A DNA stretch of 64,000 nucleotides. It comes from Lysobacter sp. (GTDB lineage Bacteria > Pseudomonadota > Gammaproteobacteria > Xanthomonadales > Xanthomonadaceae). Each line of letters starts with the position of its first letter. Position 1 is the first letter of the stretch. The position numbers were made by a program, and so were the translations under genes. The notes under the pieces were generated by a model. The model was not told where the DNA came from. It saw only the letters and a list, made by a program, of their open reading frames with translations, and searched no databases. This document shows positions 44,622 through 56,152 of this stretch, in pieces. The stretch lies in the NCBI GenBank assembly GCA_008015835.1, contig SSGH01000010.1, positions 1 through 64,000 on the forward strand, written 5' to 3'.

Positions 44622-45776
44622 ATGAGCGATTCCAATCAAACCCAGCCCAAAGTGAAGAAATCCGTCGCGCTCAGCGGCACCGCCGCGGGCAACACCGCGC
44701 TATGCACCGTCGGCCGCAGCGGCAACGATCTGCATTATCGAGGCTACGACATTCACGACTTAGCGACGAAATCCACGTTCGAGGAAGTCGCGCATCTGTT
44801 GGTGCATGGCGCGCTGCCGACGGCGTCGCAGTTGAAGGCCTACAAAGCGAAATTGAAGCGGCTGCGCGGTTTGCCGGCGATCGTGCAGGAAGCGCTGGAA
44901 CTGGTGCCCGCGAACGCGCACCCGATGGACGTGATGCGCACGGGTTGCTCGATGCTCGGCACGGTGCTGCCGGAGCGCGAAGCGCACCCGGCCAACGAGG
45001 CGCGCGATATCGCCGACCGATTGATCGCCAGTTTCGGCTCGATGCTGCTGTACTGGTGGCATTTCACCCGCAACGGTCGCCGCATCGAATGCGAGACCGA
45101 CGACGACAGCGTCGCCGCCCATTTCCTGCATCTGTTGCACGGCGAACCCCCGAGCGCGCTGCATGCCGATGCGCTGGATAAATCGCTGATCCTGTACGCC
45201 GAGCACGAATTCAACGCCTCGACGTTCACCGCGCGCGTCATCGCCGGTACCGGCAGCGATCTGTTCAGTTGCATCACCGGCGCGATTGGTGCGCTGCGCG
45301 GACCCAAACACGGCGGCGCGAACGAAGTGGCGATGGACATCATCAGCCGCTATTCGACGGCCGACGAGGCCGAAGCCGACATCCGCGCGCGCATGGAACG
45401 CAAGGAAATCATCATCGGCTTCGGGCATCCGGTCTACACCATCGGCGACCCGCGCAACCCGATCATCAAGGAACTCTCGCGCAAGCTGTGCGCGGACGGC
45501 GGCAATCGGACGCTGTTCGACGTGTCGGAGCGCATCGAGACCTTGATGATGGACACCAAGAAGATGTTCCCGAACCTCGATTGGTACAGTGCGTCGAGTT
45601 ATCACATGATGGGCATCCCGACCCCGATGTTCACGCCGCTATTCGTGATCGCGCGCACCACCGGTTGGAGCGCGCATGTGATCGAACAGCGCGAGGACGG
45701 CAAGATCATCCGCCCGAGCGCGAATTACGTCGGTCCTGATGATCGCGCCTATGTCGAAATCGGCAAGCGCGGCTGA
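44622..45776 (+). CDS. prpC: 2-methylcitrate synthase
   Basis: PrpC condenses propionyl-CoA with oxaloacetate. The 384-aa product keeps the citrate synthase residues His230 ([10 protein letters not shown]), His269 ([11 protein letters not shown]) and Asp320 (FPNLDWYSA). Length, position after prpB and the opening [20 protein letters not shown] favour methylcitrate synthase over the citric-cycle enzyme. I chose ATG 44622 (gagg eight bases upstream) over ATG 44604, which overlaps the prpB stop. prpD or acnD/prpF do not follow here. Confidence 0.92.
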   Translation: MSDSNQTQPKVKKSVALSGTAAGNTALCTVGRSGNDLHYRGYDIHDLATKSTFEEVAHLLVHGALPTASQLKAYKAKLKRLRGLPAIVQEALELVPANAHPMDVMRTGCSMLGTVLPEREAHPANEARDIADRLIASFGSMLLYWWHFTRNGRRIECETDDDSVAAHFLHLLHGEPPSALHADALDKSLILYAEHEFNASTFTARVIAGTGSDLFSCITGAIGALRGPKHGGANEVAMDIISRYSTADEAEADIRARMERKEIIIGFGHPVYTIGDPRNPIIKELSRKLCADGGNRTLFDVSERIETLMMDTKKMFPNLDWYSASSYHMMGIPTPMFTPLFVIARTTGWSAHVIEQREDGKIIRPSANYVGPDDRAYVEIGKRG

Positions 45777-45807
45777 GGCGCTACCGCCGCGTTCGGTGTT
45801 CGTCTGC

Positions 45808-45825
45808 GGGCGCCTTCGGGCGCCC
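45808..45825 (+). terminator. Hairpin after prpC
   Basis: gggcgcc 45808-45814 / ggcgccc 45819-45825 with a TTCG tetraloop. It is very stable but lacks a T run. It lies 31 bases after prpC and is a candidate end of the prpBC transcript. Confidence 0.4.
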
Positions 45826-45996
45826 CGCTGCGTTAGGCGGGCGTCGTACGATGAGGTCGCGCGATCGCGGGTCTGCGATCGGCGGCGCCGCGTGCGCGCC
45901 TCGGGCTTCCGCGCGTCCTCGCCCACGCCCCGGGTTCCGCGATCCGCCCCGTCTCGCGTACGCTAGCGTCGTTTTCGCCGCGCACCGACACGCCCG

Positions 45997-46473
45997 ATGG
46001 ATATGACCTGGCTGATCCCCGCCGAACAATGGGGCGAGCACGCGCTCGTCGCGTTCTCGGCCGCGTTCGTGACCGCGCTGGTGGTGGTGATGCACTACGA
46101 AGGCCTGCACTGGCTGGCGCGGCATTACTCCGGCCGCGCGCCCAGGCGCGACCGTAACGCGATGCTGCGCATCATCTTCGCCCTCTTAGGCCTGCACATC
46201 GCCGAAATCTGGTGTTACGGCTTGGCGTTTTGGGGGCTGCTGAAGTTGCCGGGCACCGGCTTCGTCCACGGCGAACACGGCTTGGACAATCTGTTCGACG
46301 CGATCTATCTGTCCGCGACGACCTACAGCACGCTCGGTTTCGGCGATCTCGCGCCCGTGGGCGCGATTCGATTGCTGGCGGGTATGGAATCGCTGACCGG
46401 CTTTCTGTTGGTGACCTGGTCGGCGTCGTTCACGTATCTGGAAATGTCGCGGTATTGGAACCGCGTGGAGTAG
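45997..46473 (+). CDS. Ion channel-like protein with a K+-type pore loop
   Basis: The 158-aa inner-membrane protein has hydrophobic segments at about residues 15-33, 58-82 and 126-146, with a pore-loop signature TYSTLGFGDLAPVGAIR before the last. TxGFGD resembles the potassium selectivity filter (TVGYGD) with Phe for Tyr, as in 'ion channel family' proteins. It lacks an RCK/TrkA domain. Start ATG 45997; a second Met is two codons later. Confidence 0.78.
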   Translation: MDMTWLIPAEQWGEHALVAFSAAFVTALVVVMHYEGLHWLARHYSGRAPRRDRNAMLRIIFALLGLHIAEIWCYGLAFWGLLKLPGTGFVHGEHGLDNLFDAIYLSATTYSTLGFGDLAPVGAIRLLAGMESLTGFLLVTWSASFTYLEMSRYWNRVE

Positions 46474-46527
46474 GGCATCGCTTCGCGATCGCGCGCGCCG
46501 CGCGATCGCGAACGAGAATGCGCCCTA

Positions 46528-47142
46528 TCAGGACAGCCCTTCGTCCTTCAGCGCTTTCTGCACCGACGGATCCGCTTCCATCCGTGCGGCGAACGCGGCG
46601 AGACGGTCGAGACCTTCGAGATTCACGCCGGTCGCGCGCGCCCAGCGATAGGTGACGTAGATGTACGGGTCGGCGAAGGTACGCGCGCCCGCGAACCATT
46701 CGCGACCATCGCTCAAGTGCGCGTCGGCGCGCTCGTACAGGCTGCGCAATTTCGCGCGCGCGGCGTCTTTGCTTTTGTCGATCAGCGCTGGGTCTTCGAG
46801 ATACGCGGTGCCGCCGAACATCGGCAGATAGGTCGGATGCACGTCGGAGTTCGCGAACGCCAGCCATTTGTTCGCTTCCGCGCGGCTTTTCGCGCTACCG
46901 TCGCCGCCGAGTTTCGCCTCGGGGTTCAGGTCGGCCAAGTAATTGAGGATCGCGGCGTTCTGCGTGAGCACCCAACCGTCGTGTTCCAGCGCGGGCACCG
47001 CACCGGCCGGATTGATCGCAAGGAATTCGGGTTTCTTCTTGTCTTCGCGCGAGACTTTGATCGCTTCGTACGGCTTGCCGATCCATTCCAGGGCGATATG
47101 GTCGGCCAACGAACACGCGCCGGGGGAGTAGTAGAGTTTCAT
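46528..47142 (-). CDS. Glutathione S-transferase, beta-like
   Basis: The 204-aa product has the thioredoxin-like N-terminal domain MKLYYSPGACSLADHIALEW with Cys10 as in bacterial beta-class GST, the glutathione-binding NPAGAVPALEHDGWVLTQNAA segment in two parts, and the all-helical C-terminal domain (RTFADPYIYVTYRWA). Likely a cytoplasmic detoxification or thiol-transfer enzyme; the substrate cannot be deduced. Confidence 0.88.
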   Translation of the reverse strand: MKLYYSPGACSLADHIALEWIGKPYEAIKVSREDKKKPEFLAINPAGAVPALEHDGWVLTQNAAILNYLADLNPEAKLGGDGSAKSRAEANKWLAFANSDVHPTYLPMFGGTAYLEDPALIDKSKDAARAKLRSLYERADAHLSDGREWFAGARTFADPYIYVTYRWARATGVNLEGLDRLAAFAARMEADPSVQKALKDEGLS

Positions 47143-47277
47143 CTTGAGTCGTCTCGATTCCGATGAGCGGGACCGCGATCATGCGGACGCGCGGGTAGTC
47201 CCTCAATCGCCACGAACGGAACGCATCGTCCGCGCGAACGCGTCGGCGGCGTCGATCGGTGCTGGCGCGAACACGCG

Positions 47278-47302
47278 AAAAAAACGGCCGCCGAAGCGAC
47301 CG
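47278..47302 (-). terminator. Intrinsic terminator after the SleB-like gene
   Basis: Read on the minus strand, cggtcgc-ttcg-gcggccg (one G-U pair) runs into seven T's (aaaaaaa at 47278-47284 on the + strand). It lies 30 bases downstream of the stop at 47333. Confidence 0.78.
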
Positions 47303-47332
47303 TCGAAATACGATGCGACCGTGGAGCCGGGG

Positions 47333-47818
47333 TCAGCGCAGCGCGAGTTCGCGCGGCGCTTTGCCGGTGTGCGGTTTGAGCGACTGCACCTTGAAGAAAC
47401 TGTGGTCGCCGATGGTCGCGACGCGGTATGCGTTGCGCCAACTGGGTTGCGCGATCGAGAGCGCGGCGAAATGGCTGGCGCCGGGCACGATCTCTTTGCG
47501 TTCGCCTTCCGGCAGCGCCCAATTGCGCTCGGCTTCCAAAGCGATGGTCACGGCTTGCGACCAGGCTTCGGCGTTGCTGAGCTGGGTCCGAGGCGACACG
47601 ATGGTCGGCGCGAACTGTTTGCGGGCGGTGACGACTTCGCACATCGAATCGCCCCACAAACCGCTGTCTTCGCGGCGGAGAGCGACTTCGGCGACGGCTT
47701 GCTGTCCGCGGACCGGTTGGTCGCGGGCTTCGAGGTAGAGCGTGGTGCTGAGACAGAGCGAATCGGCGGCCTGCGGCGGCAACACCGATGCGATCCAGAG
47801 GATCCATGCGAGTTTCAT
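47333..47818 (-). CDS. SleB/Hydrolase_2-type cell wall hydrolase
   Basis: The 161-aa product has a signal peptide (MKLAWILWIASVLPPQA) and one Hydrolase_2 domain: TTLYLEARDQPVRGQQAVAE with the catalytic glutamate, MCEVVTARKQFAP and GASHFAALSIAQPSWRNAY. SleB-type enzymes are lytic transglycosylases acting on peptidoglycan. The ATG at 47818 follows aaggagttccc, so the longer open frame upstream is not used. Confidence 0.85.
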   Translation of the reverse strand: MKLAWILWIASVLPPQAADSLCLSTTLYLEARDQPVRGQQAVAEVALRREDSGLWGDSMCEVVTARKQFAPTIVSPRTQLSNAEAWSQAVTIALEAERNWALPEGERKEIVPGASHFAALSIAQPSWRNAYRVATIGDHSFFKVQSLKPHTGKAPRELALR

Positions 47819-48539
47819 GGGAACTCCTTGTTCGTTGCTTCGGGCCGGGCGCGGCGTTGCGGCGATGGTTTGCTGCGGCGCTGCGTCAGGTGCGACATGG
47901 CGATGACAGTCCGGTGGCGTGCGGCATGGGGGATCGGACCCCGTTGACGCGTCGACCCGGGCGCTTGCGGCGAACCGCAAGACAAGGGGCTTCGACTCTA
48001 TGGTCGCTTGATAGCCCAAACGCGGCAGTGCAGAAGAACGGGAGCGGCCTGCGGTGATTCGCGGGTCCGATCTCGGGTTCATCGCCTGGCGCTGCCGCGC
48101 CGGCCCCCGCCGTCCAGGGCGGGAAAGCGGGCGTAGGGTAGCTGCAAACGCTGAATCGAATCTGAATAGAAAAATGAAAAAGCGCTGATTTGATTGGAGT
48201 TTTTGTTCGGAAAGCGCCGTAACTGACTGTCGCCAGAGGCGATTCCCCGGTCGTGGAGGCGTGCCAAGGGCTGTGACCGGTTTCGCCTTCCTGGCTGAAT
48301 AGGGCTGATGGAGAGGCTATTCAGCGGCTCATGACGAAGCGAGACTCGCGGCGCGGTGAGATGCCAAGGGCGTGTCGGTTCAGGAACGGCGGCCGCAGGC
48401 AAGAAAGGGACACCCACTTTCCTGAAACGAGAGAAAGGGACACCCACTTTTCTCCGTTCACCGAATCCTCTCTACGCCAACACCAGCGCTCCGCACACAC
48501 GGAGGCCACGCTAACAGCGCGCAAGCGCTCCGATCGCCC
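47819..48539. other. 720-base intergenic gap with two GTGGGTGTCCC tags
   Basis: No gene is visible. It contains a hairpin ctgaatag 48295-48302 / ctattcag 48317-48324 and two GTGGGTGTCCC tags on the minus strand, 48407-48417 and 48437-48447, exactly 30 bases apart, each in the context AAAGTGGGTGTCCCTTTCT or close to it. They belong to the same tag family as those around the transposase, 8 kb away. The 100 bases near 48150-48220 are somewhat AT-richer. Confidence 0.6.
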
Positions 48540-51088
<2,549 letters not shown>

Positions 51089-52222
51089 ATGAACAAAAAA
51101 CTCCTCTGCGCCGCGCTTTTGACCGGTCTGGGCGTGGCTCAGGCGGCCTCCGCGCAGACGTTCGACGATCGTTGGTACGTCACCTCGTCGGCTGGTTACA
51201 ACAACCAGGACGGCGATCGCGGCACCTACAACTCGCCGTTCGCGACCCTCGGCTTCGGTAAGTTCATCAGCGACAACTGGTCGCTCGATGGCGAACTGAA
51301 CTACCAGAACCCGCACTTCGACGGCCAGAGCGTGGTGCTCCCGCGTCGCAGCGTTCCGTCGGGCGTCCGCGGCCAAGACTTCAACTGGAGCCAGTACGGC
51401 GTCTCGATCGACCTGCGCCGTCACTTCATGTCCGAAGGCCGTAACTGGAATCCGTATGCCCTCGTCGGCCTCGGCTACCAGCGCGCCGAAGAAGAATACG
51501 ACGTCTATCCGAACCCGGCCGGTCCGGGTCAGCGCGAAGACGGCAACCTCGCCGCGAAAGTCGGTGGCGGTCTGCAGGGCGACCTCGGCCGCATCGGCGT
51601 CCGCGCCGAATTGGCCTACCGTCTCGATAACGACGACAGCAGCGTCAACGCGTCCGACGAAAGCTGGTTCGGCGACGTGCTGGCCTCGGTCGGCGTGATC
51701 GTGCCGCTCGGCCCGGAACCGACCGAAGAAGTCGTTCCGCCGCCGCCGCCGCCGCCGCCGGCTCCGAACTGCGCCGACAAAGACGGCGACGGTGACGGCG
51801 TCAACGATTGCAACGACCAGTGCCCGAACTCGCAGGCCGGCGAAGCCATCGGCCCGAACGGTTGTAAGGTGCAGGTCACCATCGACCTCAAGGGCGTGAA
51901 CTTCGACTTCGACAAGTCCAAGCTGCGTCCGGATGCGATCGCCATCCTCAACGAGGCCGTCGAAATCCTGAAGCGCTACCCGGATCTGCGCGTCGAAGTC
52001 GCCGGTCACACCGACCTGTGCGGCAACGACGGCTACAACCAGAACCTGTCGCAGAGCCGCGCCCAGGTGGTGTTCGACTACCTGACCAGCAACGGCATCG
52101 ACGCCGGTCGCCTGGTGGGTCCGAACGGTTACGGCGAAAGCCGTCCGCTGGTCCCGACCGACCAGACCGTTCCGGGCTGCCGTAACGAGACCAACCGTCG
52201 TACGGAACTCAACGTCCAGTAA
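51089..52222 (+). CDS. ompA: OmpA-family outer membrane protein
   Basis: The 377-aa product has a signal peptide (cleavage near ASA-QTFDDRWYVTS), an eight-strand-type barrel (about residues 24-215), a linker with a run of eight prolines, a thrombospondin type-3 calcium repeat (DKDGDGDGVNDCNDQCPNS) and a C-terminal OmpA peptidoglycan-binding domain (VNFDFDKSKLRPDAI; VEVAGHTDLCGNDGYNQNLS). It links the outer membrane to the wall. ATG 51089 follows aaggag. Codon use is strongly biased, as expected for high expression. Confidence 0.95.
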   Translation: MNKKLLCAALLTGLGVAQAASAQTFDDRWYVTSSAGYNNQDGDRGTYNSPFATLGFGKFISDNWSLDGELNYQNPHFDGQSVVLPRRSVPSGVRGQDFNWSQYGVSIDLRRHFMSEGRNWNPYALVGLGYQRAEEEYDVYPNPAGPGQREDGNLAAKVGGGLQGDLGRIGVRAELAYRLDNDDSSVNASDESWFGDVLASVGVIVPLGPEPTEEVVPPPPPPPPAPNCADKDGDGDGVNDCNDQCPNSQAGEAIGPNGCKVQVTIDLKGVNFDFDKSKLRPDAIAILNEAVEILKRYPDLRVEVAGHTDLCGNDGYNQNLSQSRAQVVFDYLTSNGIDAGRLVGPNGYGESRPLVPTDQTVPGCRNETNRRTELNVQ

Positions 52223-52249
52223 TTCGGACGCGGCGTTCTCCGCAACACC

Positions 52250-52284
52250 ACGAAGCCCGGCCTCGCGCCGGGCTTCGTCGTTTT
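52250..52284 (+). terminator. Intrinsic terminator after ompA
   Basis: A 12-bp stem acgaagcccggc 52250-52261 / gccgggcttcgt 52267-52278 with loop ctcgc, followed by cgtttt. The remaining gap to 52550 shows no further clear feature. Confidence 0.78.
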
Positions 52285-52550
52285 CGGCGTTATCGTTCCG
52301 ATTGTCGGGCCGTGCCGTTCTGCCAGACTTTTCTCATGCATCGCCCGAAGATGCGCCCACGATGCTTCTCTGCAGCGCGATGCGCCGCGCTCCGCTTATA
52401 GGTGGCCGCCGCGCAATCGTCGCGCTCGCATCCGACGACGACGCGCACAGTTCGAACGATCCGTGGCGCGCGTCGATGATCTCTCCGGTTGTCGCCCGCG
52501 CGGCCCGGCTCTACACTCCCGGCATCGATCAGCGGCGGGAGAAACGGCAG

Positions 52551-53048
52551 ATGCGTCAGGCATACGGGTGGGCGATCGGGTTGATGCTGTTTTCCGCTCA
52601 GGCGCAGGCGGCCATCGACTGTAAGGTCGCGCGCAAGCCCGCCGAGGTCGCGAGCAATGCCCTGCAACTGGCGCCGATCGCGGACGAACTAGCGGCCACG
52701 GGCGTCGCGCCCGGCGGCGCCGGCTTCGCCACGCTGGTCGACGAGCGCATCACCGTCGAAGAGGTCGTGACCCGACTGCACCGGCAAACGTGCTCGGCCG
52801 CGCCGGCCGTCGCGAATCTGCCGAAGCCGGGCGACCCGGGCGCATATCAGCCCAAGACCGCGAACGACAACACGCCGTGGCGGTTCGACATGACCCAGAA
52901 CGGCAAGCGCATGACCGCCGACGAGTTCGACGCCTGGATGAAGGCGCGCGGCGTTCGCGTGGTGAAAGGGCCGGCGACCGCTGCGCCCGCACCCGCGCCG
53001 CCGCCCCCGGCGCCCGCGCCGACGCCGCCGAAAAAGAAGAAGCGCTAA
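52551..53048 (+). CDS. Exported protein with shared QNG..FDAWM motif
   Basis: The 165-aa product has a signal peptide (MRQAYGWAIGLMLFSAQAQA-A), a region with two cysteines (IDCKV, RQTCSAAP), a motif QNGKRMTADEFDAWMKARG (residues 116-134) and a Pro/Ala tail ending PPKKKKR. The motif recurs in the lipoprotein at 54741. ATG 52551 follows gggagaaacggc. The longer open frame upstream is not supported. Function unknown; probably periplasmic. Confidence 0.72.
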   Translation: MRQAYGWAIGLMLFSAQAQAAIDCKVARKPAEVASNALQLAPIADELAATGVAPGGAGFATLVDERITVEEVVTRLHRQTCSAAPAVANLPKPGDPGAYQPKTANDNTPWRFDMTQNGKRMTADEFDAWMKARGVRVVKGPATAAPAPAPPPPAPAPTPPKKKKR

Positions 53049-53298
53049 CGCGCCCCGGAGGCGGGTCCGCCCTTCGCGCCCTTCACGCGATCGGTCGACC
53101 GAGCCATCGCCGCCCGCATCGTCTGGGAGTGATCGAGACGTTCCCCTCCCCAGCGTATCGGTCGACGCATGCGACGCGGCCGCGATGCGTGCCGATGCTT
53201 TGGCAGTCCGTCGGACGATATTCGCTCGTATCGCCTCGTGACCTTCGAGGCGCGCAGAGCGTCCATCGTCGACGGCCGTGCCGCGTTACCATGACGCG

Positions 53299-53721
53299 AT
53301 GTCGGATCCGATTCGAGAATTGCCGCGATTGCTGCGCAGTTTGCGCCCGGAACTGCAGCCCGGCGTGTGGGCGTACGCGACTTGCGCGGACGAAGCGCAA
53401 GTCGCGCGATCGAAACCGCTCGCGCTGTTTCGCGAAGCCGAAGCGATCACCGTCGTCGCCCGCGAAGAGGATGCGCGCGCGGCCGGCCTCGAACCGCTGT
53501 TCAGATGCGCGTGGATCGCGTTGACGGTGCATTCCGACTTGGAGGCCATCGGCATGACCGCCGCGGTCGCCGCCGCGTTAGCGGAGCGAGGCATCGCCTG
53601 CAATATCGTGGCCGCGGCCTATCACGACCATCTGTTCGTGCCGATCGAGCGCGCGGGCGATGCGATGGCCGCATTGCAGGCGCTCCAGGGAAGCGCCGCC
53701 ATGCGGGACGCTGCGGAGTGA
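53299..53721 (+). CDS. ACT-domain protein
   Basis: The 140-aa product has two segments typical of ACT-type amino-acid-binding folds: FRCAWIALTVHSDLEAIGMTAAVAAALA and GIACNIVAAAYHDHLFVPIE (quoted in parts), as in the CASTOR/aspartokinase-like ACT family. It has no enzymatic domain and may bind an amino acid. Started at ATG 53299 (MSDPIRELP); an earlier Met (53278) is possible. Its stop overlaps the next start as GTGA. Confidence 0.75.
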   Translation: MSDPIRELPRLLRSLRPELQPGVWAYATCADEAQVARSKPLALFREAEAITVVAREEDARAAGLEPLFRCAWIALTVHSDLEAIGMTAAVAAALAERGIACNIVAAAYHDHLFVPIERAGDAMAALQALQGSAAMRDAAE

Positions 53722-54593
53722 CGCGCCGCGCTTCGCAGCGACCGCCGCGCGCGCGTGCGGCTCGACCGATCGAGGCCCGCGCCGCGCCGCGGACGCGCGC
53801 GGCGTCCGAACGCGGCGCTGCGGCCGGTCGAGAAGAGCCGGCCGCGTCGTCGAAACCCGCTCGCTATGGACTCGCGCGCGTGCTGTCCAAGCGCGGATTG
53901 TGTTCGCGCACCCAAGCCGCGGCCTGGATTCGCGAAGGGCGGGTGCGCGTCGGCGGCCGCGTCGTGCGCGACGCCGAATATCCGGTCGCGTTGGATCGCG
54001 ACGATATCGCGATCGACGACGGACGCGCCGAATCGGTCGCGCCGATCCATCTGATGCTCAACAAACCCCGAGGCCTCGTCGTCAGCGCGCGCGACGAGCG
54101 CGGGCGCGACACGGTGTATCGCTGCTTCGACGGCGCGACGCTCGACGGCGAGCCGCTGCCGTGGCTGGCGCCGGTCGGGCGTTTGGATAAAGCCAGCGAG
54201 GGCTTGTTGCTGTTCACCAACGATCCGATGTGGGCGGCGCGGATCGCCGATCCGCGCACCGGCCCGATCAAGACGTATCACGTGCAAATCGATCGCGTGC
54301 CCGACGAGGCGCTGCTCAGCGCGCTGCGCGCGGGTGTGGAGGTCGAGATCGAAGGCCGCACGCTGCGGATCGCGGCCGCCTCCGCGACATCGCTGCGTCG
54401 CGGCGAAAAGCGCGGCTGGCTGGAAATCGCGCTCGACGAAGGCCGCAATCGGCAGATCCGGCGCTTGCTGGCTGCGTTCGACATCGGCGTGCTGCGGTTG
54501 GTGCGGGTCGCGATCGGCGGTCTCGAACTCGGCGACTTGCCGAAAGGGCAGTGGCGACGGTTGGACGCCGACGAGGCGCGCGCGCTCGCCTGA
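53718..54593 (+). CDS. RsuA-family rRNA pseudouridine synthase
   Basis: The 291-aa product begins at GTG 53718, overlapping the ACT gene stop (GTGA). An Arg/Ala-rich disordered N-terminus (about 50 residues) is followed by an S4 RNA-binding domain (LARVLSKRGLCSRTQAAAWI) and the RsuA-type catalytic domain with MLNKPRGLVVSARDERG, the aspartate in VGRLDKASEGLLLFTND, and EGRNRQIRRLLAAFDIGVLR. It isomerises a uridine in rRNA; the exact site (RluB/E/F/RsuA type) cannot be told. Confidence 0.88.
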   Translation: MTRRASQRPPRARAARPIEARAAPRTRAASERGAAAGREEPAASSKPARYGLARVLSKRGLCSRTQAAAWIREGRVRVGGRVVRDAEYPVALDRDDIAIDDGRAESVAPIHLMLNKPRGLVVSARDERGRDTVYRCFDGATLDGEPLPWLAPVGRLDKASEGLLLFTNDPMWAARIADPRTGPIKTYHVQIDRVPDEALLSALRAGVEVEIEGRTLRIAAASATSLRRGEKRGWLEIALDEGRNRQIRRLLAAFDIGVLRLVRVAIGGLELGDLPKGQWRRLDADEARALA

Positions 54594-54740
54594 AGCGCTC
54601 GGCTTGCCTTAACTGGCAAGACGAACCCGCATCGGATCGCCGATTTTGTGAGCGAGATCGCGCCCGACGCGACCTGCTTCGCCGCGCGCGCGTCTACACT
54701 TCGCCCGGGGGATCCATCCGTACGACCGGATCGGTGTTCG

Positions 54741-55013
54741 ATGATGCGTTCAACCACCCCCATCGCCGCGCTCTGCGGCGTCCTCGCGCTTTCCGCCTGC
54801 GCCACTCGGCCGCCGAGCGCCCAGCGCACGCCCGCGGTCGATCCGATGCCCGCGACCATCGCGAAACAGAATCGCTTCGAGATGAGCCAGAACGGCCAGC
54901 GAATGAGCGCCGAGGATTTCGATGCGTGGATGACAGCCCGCGGCATCCGCATCGCGAAGGGCAAGCCGTCGTCGAAATCGGCGCAGCCCCCCAAGCCGCC
55001 GCGAAAACGCTAA
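54741..55013 (+). CDS. Small lipoprotein with shared QNG..FDAWM motif
   Basis: The 90-aa product has a lipoprotein signal (IAALCGVLALSAC; lipobox LSAC), then QNGQRMSAEDFDAWMTARG (residues 50-68) and a basic Pro/Lys tail. The motif is nearly the same as in the exported protein at 52551, so the two are likely paralogous modules. A second ATG directly follows the first. Function unknown. Confidence 0.7.
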   Translation: MMRSTTPIAALCGVLALSACATRPPSAQRTPAVDPMPATIAKQNRFEMSQNGQRMSAEDFDAWMTARGIRIAKGKPSSKSAQPPKPPRKR

Positions 55014-55174
55014 GCCATCGCAGCGCGATTCGACGTATCGCCTCGAAGGCGTCGATCGCTCGCCGCGCGCGAGACCGCGCGTTTTGGCCGATCCGGATGC
55101 GAATTCGATACGACAGTACCGCGCCGGCTGTCGCGAAGGTCTTTCGGCGCACCTCGACTTAAAGGAGAAATGGC

Positions 55175-55720
55175 ATGAAAACGCAAGAAAATGCGATCGC
55201 GACGACTCGCTCGGAGCGGGCGCCGAAATGGGGCGGATTCCGCCTGGGCTTCGCGGCGATGATGTTGAGCCTGTTGGCGCTTTTGGCTGGGCACGCGCAA
55301 GCGGAGCCCAATACGGCGAATCAATACCTGCAAGTCGCGAAAAATAATTTTTACGTGATGAAGTTGAACTTCCAAATCGGCAGCCAGTATGCGGTCGCCC
55401 GAAACGCGAACGCCGCGAGGCAATATTTCACGAGCGCGAACGTCAATTCCGTCGTGATGCAGAACTACGTCACGTCGCTGTACCTGCAGAACATCGACAC
55501 GCTCAATCGCGGGCTCTACCGCAACGCTTCTTATCAGCAGCAGGCGGTGTTGTACTCGGATGTTCTGCGTGCGCAAATTCAGGTGCTCAGCGCGAAGCTG
55601 AGCGTTTTGAGCCAGTCCCCGCTGTCGGCGAACGCGCGCATCAACGCCGAGGTCTCCATCGTTCAAATCAATGCGACGCTCACGAATCTCGAGCAGGCGA
55701 TGATTCTGGCCCAGCGCTGA
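55175..55720 (+). CDS. Exported helical protein, unknown
   Basis: The 181-aa product starts behind aaaggagaaatggc. It has a long signal peptide (FAAMMLSLLALLAGHAQA-EP) and a mature part that looks all-helical, rich in Gln, Asn, Ala and Tyr (QNYVTSLYLQNIDTLNRGLY; YSDVLRAQIQVLSAKLSVLS). No cysteine and no known motif is seen. Probably periplasmic or secreted. I do not recognise the family. Confidence 0.65.
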   Translation: MKTQENAIATTRSERAPKWGGFRLGFAAMMLSLLALLAGHAQAEPNTANQYLQVAKNNFYVMKLNFQIGSQYAVARNANAARQYFTSANVNSVVMQNYVTSLYLQNIDTLNRGLYRNASYQQQAVLYSDVLRAQIQVLSAKLSVLSQSPLSANARINAEVSIVQINATLTNLEQAMILAQR

Positions 55721-55726
55721 CGCGGT

Positions 55727-56137
55727 TCAGCGATTCGGCGTTTCCGTCGGTTCGCGCCAGCGCGCGAGCCGACGTTCCAACAGCGCGGCGACGACGTCGA
55801 CGGCGCGCGCGTCGTTGGGGCCTTTCGCGTCGTGACTGACGCCCTTCCCATGATTGCAGCCCGCGCAGGCGATGGCGAGATTGCGCGGGTCGTCGGGATC
55901 GTCGCCGACGCGCGCGGTCAGCGTTTTCGCGGCGCGTTTGCCGAACCAGGCCTGCGGCACGACGTGTTCGAGCGTGGCGTGGCCCAGCGCTTCGCCGTCT
56001 TCGCGCACGTGCAGGCGCGAGCGGCAATGCAAACAGCGCGTTTCCCATTCGCCCGCAGCCGACCCGTGCCGTCGAAACGTCGCTTCGGCGTCGCTATGCA
56101 CCGCGCGCAGAAACAGACGTCGTAGGGCGGGGCGCAT
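55727..56137 (-). CDS. HNH endonuclease-like protein
   Basis: The 136-aa product has a zinc-binding pair (CLHCRS), the HNH histidine in ATLEHVVPQAWFGKR, and the second pair in LAIACAGCNHGKGVS. This is a stand-alone HNH nuclease domain. Its role (housekeeping, phage-derived or restriction-like) is unclear. It lies convergent to the gene before it and 15 bases downstream of kbl. Confidence 0.82.
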   Translation of the reverse strand: MRPALRRLFLRAVHSDAEATFRRHGSAAGEWETRCLHCRSRLHVREDGEALGHATLEHVVPQAWFGKRAAKTLTARVGDDPDDPRNLAIACAGCNHGKGVSHDAKGPNDARAVDVVAALLERRLARWREPTETPNR

Positions 56138-56152
56138 CGCGCGGCTCGACGT

